NCBI GenBank assembly: GCA_036562265.1
Contig: DATCKS010000327.1
Coordinates: 1-5,207 of the forward strand
Length of the DNA stretch: 5,207 nt
DNA from: DASVDK01 sp036562265 [NCBI: Thermodesulfobacteriota bacterium]
Lineage (GTDB): Bacteria > DASVDK01
Reading direction: 5' to 3'
Position numbers and translations under genes: made by a program
Notes under the pieces: model-generated
Database searches by the model: none
The model's input: only the letters and a program-made list of their open reading frames with translations
Told to the model about the DNA's origin: nothing
Shown here: positions 1 to 4,828 of the stretch, in pieces
Position numbering within the stretch: the stretch's first letter is position 1
Layout of the letters: each line of letters opens with the position of its first letter

Positions 1-108
1 CGATCGACGGGCGGGGCGTGCCTCGGCGCGGCCTCGCCCGTCGTCCGGCCGCGTCACGGGGGCGGGGAGATCCGGGTCGACTCGCCCGGCACGGCTTTCC
101 GTGCTTGA
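1..108 (+). CDS. Possible C-terminal tail of a sensor histidine kinase (partial, frame uncertain)
   Basis: Frame 1 is open from the window edge to a TGA at 106-108. Its last residues read HGGGEIRVDSPGTAFRA, which resembles the end of a histidine kinase ATPase (HATPase_c) domain, where HGG-x-I-x-V-x-S and G-T-x-F are typical. Upstream in the same frame, GACLGAA (positions 13-33) can be laid on the G2 box GxGLGxA with the usual spacing to the HGG region. The segment between them (SPVVRPR) is unlike a kinase, while frame 3 there reads GLARR (30-44), which is more kinase-like. A frameshift or decay near 30-55 is therefore possible. The tail also stops a few residues earlier than usual. The receiver gene directly downstream supports a kinase-regulator pair. 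Only about 35 residues are visible, so the call is tentative. Confidence 0.4.
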   Translation, partial: RSTGGACLGAASPVVRPRHGGGEIRVDSPGTAFRA

Positions 109-134
109 CTCGGCCGCCCGGCCCATGCTACGGC
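105..134 (+). promoter_or_regulatory. Candidate promoter for the receiver gene
   Basis: TTGACT (105-110) is a good -35 match and is followed after 18 bp by TACGGC (129-134), a weak -10. Transcription would start around 140-142, almost on the ATG at 143. The -35 overlaps the stop of the possible kinase gene, so the receiver could be expressed both by read-through and from its own promoter. The -10 is poor, so confidence is modest. Confidence 0.35.
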
Positions 135-142
135 CCGGTGCC

Positions 143-508
143 ATGGGGGGCGCTGCGAGGATCGCCTACGTGGAGGACGACGCCGAGATCGCGCGCGTCG
201 TCAAGTTCGGCCTCGAGGTGGCGCAGACGTTCGACGTGACGCTCTACCAGGACGCCCAGACCGCCCTTCGGGAACTCAAGGAGCCGCCGGCCGTGCTGAT
301 CGTCGACGTCGGCCTGCCCGATCTCGACGGCATCGAACTCTGCCGCCGCGTCCGGGCGCGGTTCCCCGACCTGCCCATCCTCGTGCTGACCGCGTACGCC
401 ACCGAGCGCGAGCGCGCCATGGAGGCCGGCGCCTCCGACTTCCTCGTCAAGCCGGTCGGCATCCGGGAACTGCGCGCCCGCCTGCGCCTCCTCGCCCGCC
501 TCCCGTAA
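143..508 (+). CDS. Stand-alone response regulator receiver domain protein (CheY-like)
   Basis: A 121-residue protein consisting of a single receiver domain. Counting from the ATG at 143, the acidic pair of VEDD is at residues 11-13, the phosphorylatable aspartate is D55 (in LIVDVGLPDLDG), the switch threonine is T83 (VLTAYA) and the conserved lysine is K103 (FLVKPV). All residues needed for phosphotransfer are present. There is no DNA-binding or enzymatic output domain, so it must signal through protein contacts or pass on phosphate. In-frame starts at GTG 101 and ATG 125 exist, but 143 leaves the normal five to six residues before the first strand and lies just after a promoter-like element. 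No Shine-Dalgarno sequence precedes any of the three starts. A likely kinase tail lies just upstream. The specific pathway cannot be told from sequence. Confidence 0.9.
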   Translation: MGGAARIAYVEDDAEIARVVKFGLEVAQTFDVTLYQDAQTALRELKEPPAVLIVDVGLPDLDGIELCRRVRARFPDLPILVLTAYATERERAMEAGASDFLVKPVGIRELRARLRLLARLP

Positions 509-515
509 CGCGCGG

Positions 516-2459
516 CTACCCCAGCGGCACGCTCGGCGCCTTCGGCGCGTAGAGGGGGTCGATCCGGATCTTTGCCTGCCTCCGCAGGCGCTCGACGAAG
601 GCGCGGAACGCGGCGTTCCCCTTTTCCTGCTCGAGCGCGCGCGTGATGCGGGCCAGCGTGTCGGGGTCGGCCGACGGGTCGGCCGCCTGCCGCTCGGCCA
701 GACGCAGGACCACGGCGTCGTCGCCCACCTGGACCGGCTCGGGCGGCAGGGGGGTCTCCTCGGTGAGCCGGAAGGCCGCCTCGGCCACCGCCGGCGCCGG
801 GCCGAGCTTCGGGATCTCGCGGGTGCGCCGCTCGAAGAGGCCGGTGCGCTCGACACGCAGGCCGGCCGCCCTGGCGGCCGCCGCGAGGTTGCCGTCCTTG
901 CGCGCCGCCTCGAGGACGCTCGCCGCCTGCTGCCGGGCGGCGGCCACCGCCTTCTCGCGGGCGAGGCCGGCCTTCACGCGGTCCATCACGTCGGCGAGCG
1001 GCGGCGTCGTGGCCTCGGTCTTCCCGGTGACCTGGACGACCACCCACGCGGCGCCGTCCGCCACCGGCGCGCTCACGCGCCCCTGCTCGAGCCGCAGCGC
1101 CGCGCGCGCCGCCTCGGCGGGGAGGTCGGAGGGGGGGGCGGCCGCCGTGAAGGGGCCGACGGTCCGGGTGGGGATGTCCCGCAGCTTCGCCTCGCCCGCG
1201 AGGTCGCCGCTCCTGGCCGCCGCGACCGCGAGCTGATCGGCCAGCTCGCCGGCCTGCTGGCGGGCGCGCTCCGCCTTGAGTTCGGCCTCGAGCGTGGCGC
1301 GCGACCCCTCGAGCGTCGCCGGCTTGCCCTCGCGCACCCGCTCGACCTTGATGACGTGGAAGCCGAAGGGGCTGCGCACGAGGTCCGAGATCTGCCCCGC
1401 CTCGAGCGCGAAGGCGGCGTCCTCGAACTCCTTCACCATCACCCCGCGGCCGAACCAGCCGAGGCTGCCGGCCGACTTCGGGTCGCTCCCCTTGGCGGGG
1501 TCCTCGGACACCTCGAGCGCCACCTTGCCGAAGTCCTCGCCCTTCCTCACCCGGTCGAGGGCGGCCTGCGCCCGGGCGCGGGCCTGCTCGATCGCCTGCG
1601 CGTCGGCGTGCTCGTCGACCTTCACCAGGATGTGCCGGGCGTTGACCTCGGGCGGCGTGCCGAGCCGATCCTTGCGGCGCTCGAAGGCCGCCTCGATGTC
1701 CTCCTCGGAGACCGTGATCGTGTCGGCGAGCTTCGCCGGGTCGACGCGGGCGACGACGGCCGTCACCTCGGCCGGCCGCTCGTACTCCCCCTTGTGCGCC
1801 TCGTAGTACGCCGTCAGCTCGTCCTCGGGGAAGGTCGCCTTCGGGTCGGGCCTGGCCGGCACGCGGACGAACTCGACCGACACCTTGTCGCGCTCGGCGT
1901 GGAAGGCCTGGCGCGCCTCGGCCTCGGTCACGGAGACGCTCTCCGCCACGAGCCGGTTGAGCTTCTGGAAGGCCAGCGTCTGGCGGACCGCCGCCTCGAA
2001 GGCGGCCGGGGTCCTGAGCGCCTGGCCCATGACGCCCTGCGTCAGCGCGGCGACGTACGTGTCGCGGTCGAAGCGGCCGTCCCGCTGGAAGACCGGCATC
2101 CCGAGGATGTACTGGCGCACCTCCTCGTCGGTCACCTCGATGTCGAGGCGTTCGGCCTCCTGCTCGAGGAGGACGCGCGTCACCAGGTTCTCGACGGCCT
2201 GCGCCCTGAGCATCTCGGGCCTGAGGAGGCCGGGCGGAAGCTGGCCCCCGAACATCTGCCGGAAGCGCTCCTCGATCGCGGCCTGCTCGGCCGCGACCTC
2301 GGCCGCGCTGATCTCGGTGCCGTTCACGCGGGCGGCGACGTCGACGCCGAGCGGGCCGCCGGTCTGGCCGCCGATGCCCCAGAAGATGAAGACGATGGCG
2401 ATCGGGACGAGGATGACCCAGAGGAAGACGGTCTTGCGCTGGCGAATGGCGTCGAGCAT
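516..2459 (-). CDS. ppiD: PpiD-like periplasmic chaperone / parvulin-type peptidyl-prolyl isomerase
   Basis: A 647-residue protein close to the usual PpiD length (about 620). The N-terminus RQRK precedes one hydrophobic segment (about 11-28), giving an inner-membrane anchor with the rest in the periplasm. A SurA/PpiD-type chaperone region follows (about 40-265), with the typical VNGTEIS near 45-51. The parvulin domain spans about 272-376: ARHILVK (H276), SED (D320 at the position of the Pin1 cysteine), GSLGWFGRG (331-339), MVKEFEDAAF (341-350) and FGFHVIKVE (H368). After it come two further degenerate parvulin-like half modules (about 449-480 and 559-590) with helical linkers, and the end LRRQAKIRI, as in PpiD proteins. 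PpiD works near the Sec translocon on newly exported proteins. The gene converges on the receiver gene. It has no Shine-Dalgarno sequence, and a TAGATT lies 6 nt before the ATG. Confidence 0.92.
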   Translation of the reverse strand: MLDAIRQRKTVFLWVILVPIAIVFIFWGIGGQTGGPLGVDVAARVNGTEISAAEVAAEQAAIEERFRQMFGGQLPPGLLRPEMLRAQAVENLVTRVLLEQEAERLDIEVTDEEVRQYILGMPVFQRDGRFDRDTYVAALTQGVMGQALRTPAAFEAAVRQTLAFQKLNRLVAESVSVTEAEARQAFHAERDKVSVEFVRVPARPDPKATFPEDELTAYYEAHKGEYERPAEVTAVVARVDPAKLADTITVSEEDIEAAFERRKDRLGTPPEVNARHILVKVDEHADAQAIEQARARAQAALDRVRKGEDFGKVALEVSEDPAKGSDPKSAGSLGWFGRGVMVKEFEDAAFALEAGQISDLVRSPFGFHVIKVERVREGKPATLEGSRATLEAELKAERARQQAGELADQLAVAAARSGDLAGEAKLRDIPTRTVGPFTAAAPPSDLPAEAARAALRLEQGRVSAPVADGAAWVVVQVTGKTEATTPPLADVMDRVKAGLAREKAVAAARQQAASVLEAARKDGNLAAAARAAGLRVERTGLFERRTREIPKLGPAPAVAEAAFRLTEETPLPPEPVQVGDDAVVLRLAERQAADPSADPDTLARITRALEQEKGNAAFRAFVERLRRQAKIRIDPLYAPKAPSVPLG

Positions 2460-2465
2460 GGGGGG

Positions 2466-2494
2466 AATCTAGCCAGGAACGGACGGAAAATCCA
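2466..2494 (-). promoter_or_regulatory. Candidate ppiD promoter giving a leaderless transcript
   Basis: On the minus strand, TAGATT (2471 down to 2466) is a good -10 hexamer. A 17-bp spacer separates it from TGGATT (2494 to 2489), a weak -35 (3 of 6 matches). Only six C residues lie between the -10 and the ATG at 2459, so initiation at the usual distance falls on the start codon. The region between 2460 and 2494 is noticeably richer in A/T than its surroundings. Confidence 0.45.
2480..2492 (+). repeat. Motif CGGaCGGAAAATC, copy 1
   Basis: This motif shares 12 of 13 bases with 2801-2813. This copy overlaps the proposed ppiD -35 region (2489-2494) at the other end of the intergenic region from copy 2. 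A run of four A is rare in this window, which makes the match stand out. It could be a shared operator or a chance similarity. Confidence 0.4.
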
Positions 2495-2800
2495 GGGAGC
2501 GCGAGGCGTTGGGGCGGCTCGGCGGACGAGGGGGCGCGAAGCCCCGGGCCGCGCAGGTCCGCGCGCCGCGGGCGGGCAGTCCGTGGTCACGGCGGAGGCC
2601 CCCCTGGGGCAGGCGCCCCGCCGTGCCGGGCGGTTCCGCGAAGCCGCCCGCGGCGACGCCGATCGCCGGGTCGCGCTCGGCGCCGGAGCGGGCCGGGCGC
2701 GCCGCAACGCCGCGCCACGGGCGGCGCCCGGCGAGGGCCGAGGGAGCCTGCGGGGGCGAGGCCGCCGACCGGAGGTCGCCAGGGTCCGGCACCCCGGCGT

Positions 2801-2813
2801 CGGTCGGAAAATC
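2801..2813 (+). repeat. Motif CGGtCGGAAAATC, copy 2
   Basis: This is the second copy of the short motif at 2480-2492, in direct orientation, ending 36 bp before the pgpA -35 hexamer. That is a position where an activator or UP-like element could act. Similarity continues weakly downstream (AG after one mismatch). The function is unknown. Confidence 0.4.
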
Positions 2814-2849
2814 GAGAGCTGTCGGGAAGTTATCGGGCCTTCGCGGTCC

Positions 2850-2878
2850 TTGACAGCCCCGGGGGTGGGGCGTAGGAT
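2850..2878 (+). promoter_or_regulatory. Sigma70-type promoter of pgpA
   Basis: A perfect TTGACA -35 (2850-2855), an optimal 17-bp spacer and a TAGGAT -10 (2873-2878; consensus TATAAT, 4 of 6). Initiation six to eight bases after the -10 falls at 2884-2886, immediately before the GTG start at 2887. The transcript would be leaderless or nearly so. The AGGA inside the -10 sits at a Shine-Dalgarno distance from the GTG, but it would not be in the RNA made from this promoter. Confidence 0.7.
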
Positions 2879-2886
2879 GCCGCCGC

Positions 2887-3348
2887 GTGAAGGGCGTCCT
2901 CCTGTTCCTCGCCACGACAGGCCTCTCTGCGCTGCCGCGCGTGCCGCCCGCGCCGGGGACCTTCGGGACGCTCGTCGGCGGGGTGCCGACCTACCTGCTG
3001 CTCGCGCAGTTGCCGGCGCCGCTCGCCGGGGCCGGGGGGCTCGCGGTGGTGGCGCTCGCCGTCGTCGTGGCCGGCCGCGCGGAGGTCGCCCTCGGCCGGC
3101 ACGACGCGGGGATCATCACGGTCGACGAGGTGGCAGGCTTCCTCGTGGCCATGGTCGGCGTGCCGCCGGAGCCTCGCTACGTGGCGGCCGGCCTGGTGCT
3201 GTTCCGGCTCTTCGACATCGTGAAGCCGTACCCGGCCGACCGGATCGACGCGGCGATGACCGGCGGGGTCGGCACCGTGCTCGACGACTGCGTGGCCGGC
3301 CTCTACGCGTGGCTCGCACTCGCCGGACTCAGGTGGGTGGGTTTGTAG
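2887..3348 (+). CDS. pgpA: Phosphatidylglycerophosphatase A
   Basis: A 153-residue membrane protein of the PgpA family (Escherichia coli PgpA is about 172). It removes the phosphate from phosphatidylglycerophosphate to give phosphatidylglycerol, the last step of that lipid's synthesis and the precursor route to cardiolipin, at the inner membrane. Family motifs appear in order: LPRVPPAPGTFGTLVG (16-31), HDxGxIxxDExxG (H72, D73, D80, E81, G84), FRLFDIVKPYPADRID (106-121) and GGVGTVLDDCVAG (126-138, D133 and D134). Hydrophobic stretches lie at about 33-62, 82-108 and 136-150. The GTG start gives a short N-terminus but keeps the whole conserved core, and it sits just after a strong promoter. It is followed by repeats and then cinA on the same strand, a common neighbour order. 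The end, GLRWVGL, runs straight into repeat copy A, whose first base is the last base of the TAG stop. Confidence 0.93.
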   Translation: MKGVLLFLATTGLSALPRVPPAPGTFGTLVGGVPTYLLLAQLPAPLAGAGGLAVVALAVVVAGRAEVALGRHDAGIITVDEVAGFLVAMVGVPPEPRYVAAGLVLFRLFDIVKPYPADRIDAAMTGGVGTVLDDCVAGLYAWLALAGLRWVGL

Positions 3349-3409
3349 GGGCGTCGGGGGGCCCGTCTCTGGTGGCCGACTGCCTCGGGGGCGCGTGAGG
3401 CCCCCCGAC
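3348..3409 (+). repeat. Palindromic repeat element, copy A
   Basis: The core at 3353-3409 is 57 bp, bounded by perfect 11-bp inverted arms GTCGGGGGGCC (3353-3363) and GGCCCCCCGAC (3399-3409) around a 35-bp centre. Inside is a smaller pair, GCCTC (3382-3386) with GAGGC (3397-3401). Aligned without gaps to copy B, 49 of 57 core bases match, plus the five preceding bases GGGGC. The arms are identical between copies and the differences are all in the centre. The element begins exactly at the pgpA stop codon. It could fold in RNA as a transcript end or barrier, but there is no T-tract. Confidence 0.85.
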
Positions 3410-3442
3410 CGGAAGAAGGCGCTGCGCCGGCCGCGGTGGCGA

Positions 3443-3465
3443 GCGCCCCGGCTTTGCCGGGGCGC
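3443..3465. repeat. Perfect 10-bp hairpin between the two repeat copies
   Basis: GCGCCCCGGC (3443-3452) and GCCGGGGCGC (3456-3465) are perfectly complementary around a TTT loop. The hairpin lies between repeat copies A and B and is followed by CGAAGCGAGG rather than a T-tract, so a classical intrinsic terminator is not supported. It may be part of the same repeat unit or a transcript-stabilising structure at the pgpA 3' end. Confidence 0.7.
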
Positions 3466-3474
3466 GAAGCGAGG

Positions 3475-3536
3475 GGGGCGTCGGGGGGCCAGTTTCGGCT
3501 GGCCGGCCGCCTGGGGGGTGCGTGAGGCCCCCCGAC
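3475..3536 (+). repeat. Palindromic repeat element, copy B
   Basis: The core at 3480-3536 has the same 11-bp arms as copy A (3480-3490 and 3526-3536), the same 35-bp centre length and the same direction, 127 bp further on. Its centre holds an extra clean hairpin, GGCCAG (3487-3492) with CTGGCC (3499-3504) around TTTCGG. The element ends four bases before the cinA ribosome-binding site, so folding of this arm in RNA could influence cinA translation. Nothing in it looks like a transposase gene or a CRISPR repeat. Confidence 0.85.
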
Positions 3537-3540
3537 TGTG

Positions 3541-3545
3541 AAGGA
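3541..3545 (+). promoter_or_regulatory. Ribosome-binding site of cinA
   Basis: AAGGA lies five bases before the ATG at 3551 and fixes that start. It is the only start in this window with a clear Shine-Dalgarno sequence. It fits a gene translated from a transcript with a leader, for example read-through from pgpA. Confidence 0.7.
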
Positions 3546-3550
3546 CCGTC

Positions 3551-4828
3551 ATGCCGCTGGACGTGGAGCTTGTGCTGGTGGGCGACGAGTTCGCCCTGGG
3601 GCTCGTCCCCGACCCGCCGCACGGCGAGGTCGCACGACGGCTGCTCGCCATGGGGCTCGAGATCGCCCAGGTCACGGCCTGCGGCAGCCGCGAGTGGGCG
3701 GTCGAGGCGGCGTTTCGCGGGGCGCTCGAGCGGGCGACCGTGGTGATCGCCTTCGGCGGGCTCGGGACCCGGCCGGGCGACACGGCGGCGCGCGTGGCGG
3801 CGAAGGTTACCGGCCGGCGGCTCGTCATGCACGAGACCGCGCGGGTCAGCGTCGAGACGAAGCTCGCGCGCCGCAAGCCGAAAGCGGACGGCACTCCCCA
3901 GGTGCCGCCCAAGGTGGAGAAGCTGGTGCTCCTGCCGCAGCGGTGCGAGCTGATCCCGAACGGGCGCGGCCTCGCCGACGGGTTCCGCATCCCGCTGACC
4001 GGCAAGCACCTCGTCTGCCTGCCGGCGTCCGCGGCCGAGGCGCTCCCGATGCTCGAGGCCGACGTGTACCCGTTCCTCGAGCAGGAGCTGACCGGCCGGA
4101 TCGCGAGCCGGCTCGCGGTGCTCAAGTGCTTCGGCCTCCCGATGGCGCGCGTCGAGGAGGCGGTCGAGGCGGCGGCGGTCGACGGGGTCACCGTGGACCC
4201 GTATGCGGTCTTCCCCGAGGTGCACGTGAAGGTGCTCGCGCGCGCCGCGGGCCCCGGAGAGGGAACGGCCGACCTCGACGCCCGCTTCGAGGCGGCCGTG
4301 GCCGCGCTTCGGGAGCGTCTCGGCGACGCCTGCTTCGGCCGGGACGAGGAGACGCTCGAGTCGGTGGTGGGACGCCTCCTCGGGGCGCGCGGCGAGCGGC
4401 TGGCGACGGCCGAGTCGTGCACCGGCGGCCTCCTGGGCGGCCGGATCACGGCCGTGCCCGGGTCGTCCGCCTGGTTCGAGCGCGGCGTGGTGACCTACTC
4501 GAACGAGTCCAAGACCGACCTCCTCGGCGTCCCGGCGCCGCTCGTGCGGACGCACGGCGCCGTGAGCCAGGAGGTGGCCGAGTCGATGGCGTCCCGGGTG
4601 CGGACGCTGGCGGGGACGACGTACGGGATCTCGATCACCGGCGTGGCCGGCCCCGGCGGCGGGACGCCGCAGAAGCCGGTCGGCACCGTGTTCATCGGGC
4701 TCGCCGGTCCCGACGGCGTGGAGGCGCGCGGGTACCGCTTCGGCGGCAAGCGCGCCGAGATCAGGACGCTCGCCGTCGAGGTGGCGCTCGACTGGCTGCG
4801 GCGTACGTTGCTCGCCCGTGGCGGCTAG
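3551..4828 (+). CDS. cinA: CinA: nicotinamide-nucleotide amidohydrolase with degenerate N-terminal MoCF-like domain
   Basis: A 425-residue protein with the full CinA layout. The N-terminal MoCF-like (COG1058) domain covers about 1-180, a KH-like linker about 190-262 (GVTVDPYAVFPEVHVKV), and the C-terminal PncC amidohydrolase domain about 265-425. The PncC part converts NMN to NaMN and ammonia in pyridine-nucleotide recycling. Its motifs are intact: AESCTGG (287-293), GSSAWFERGVVTYSNESK (304-321), GAVSQEVAE (336-344), SITGVAGPGGGT (361-372) and KPVGTVFIGLA (375-385). The N-terminal domain, which has ADP-ribose pyrophosphatase activity in studied CinA proteins, is altered: the usual GGLGPTxDDxT reads GGLGTRPGDTA (69-79), the NTN-like site reads DPP (21-23), and the PGPPSE-like site reads PASAAE (158-163). 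The cytosolic cluster partners are pgpA upstream and thpR overlapping downstream. Confidence 0.95.
   Translation: MPLDVELVLVGDEFALGLVPDPPHGEVARRLLAMGLEIAQVTACGSREWAVEAAFRGALERATVVIAFGGLGTRPGDTAARVAAKVTGRRLVMHETARVSVETKLARRKPKADGTPQVPPKVEKLVLLPQRCELIPNGRGLADGFRIPLTGKHLVCLPASAAEALPMLEADVYPFLEQELTGRIASRLAVLKCFGLPMARVEEAVEAAAVDGVTVDPYAVFPEVHVKVLARAAGPGEGTADLDARFEAAVAALRERLGDACFGRDEETLESVVGRLLGARGERLATAESCTGGLLGGRITAVPGSSAWFERGVVTYSNESKTDLLGVPAPLVRTHGAVSQEVAESMASRVRTLAGTTYGISITGVAGPGGGTPQKPVGTVFIGLAGPDGVEARGYRFGGKRAEIRTLAVEVALDWLRRTLLARGG

Larger units (their letters stand above)
2460..2886. other. Divergent ppiD-pgpA intergenic region, hairpin-rich
   Basis: No convincing gene is present: the open frames here have low-complexity Arg/Pro/Ala/Gly composition with no domain motif. 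The ends carry the two divergent promoters. The middle (about 2500-2800) is extremely GC-rich and full of inverted repeats: GGGGC/GCCCC (2606-2610 and 2615-2619), CGGGCGG/CCGCCCG (2627-2633 and 2644-2650), and a perfect 9-bp pair GCCGGGCGC/GCGCCCGGC (2692-2700 and 2724-2732). No T-tract follows any of them, so they are not classical terminators. At this GC content some chance pairing is expected. A small non-coding RNA cannot be excluded. Confidence 0.5.

Noticed and set aside
5-43. A 13-bp inverted repeat with one G-T pair (5-17 with 31-43) that could be a terminator
   Set aside because: No T-tract follows and it falls inside the possible kinase coding tail, so it is more simply explained by GC-rich coding sequence.
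101-142. An earlier start for the receiver gene (GTG 101 or ATG 125)
   Set aside because: It adds residues that are not part of the receiver fold, no ribosome-binding site supports it, and GTG 101 would lie upstream of the proposed promoter and overlap the preceding stop.
2469-2915. Open frames on both strands in the ppiD-pgpA intergenic region (also 2509-2853, +)
   Set aside because: No recognisable domain, Pro/Arg/Ala-rich composition, and they overlap the pgpA promoter and start.
1356-3398. A 680-codon open frame on the plus strand opposite ppiD and running through the intergenic region
   Set aside because: It is a composition shadow in GC-rich DNA: the product is Arg/Leu/Gly/Asp-rich with no domain, while the opposite strand encodes an unmistakable PpiD and another frame encodes PgpA.
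3348-3536. The repeated elements as a CRISPR array or an insertion sequence
   Set aside because: There are only two copies, 127 bp apart, each a long palindrome; there is no regular spacer series, no cas gene, no transposase and no clear target-site duplication.
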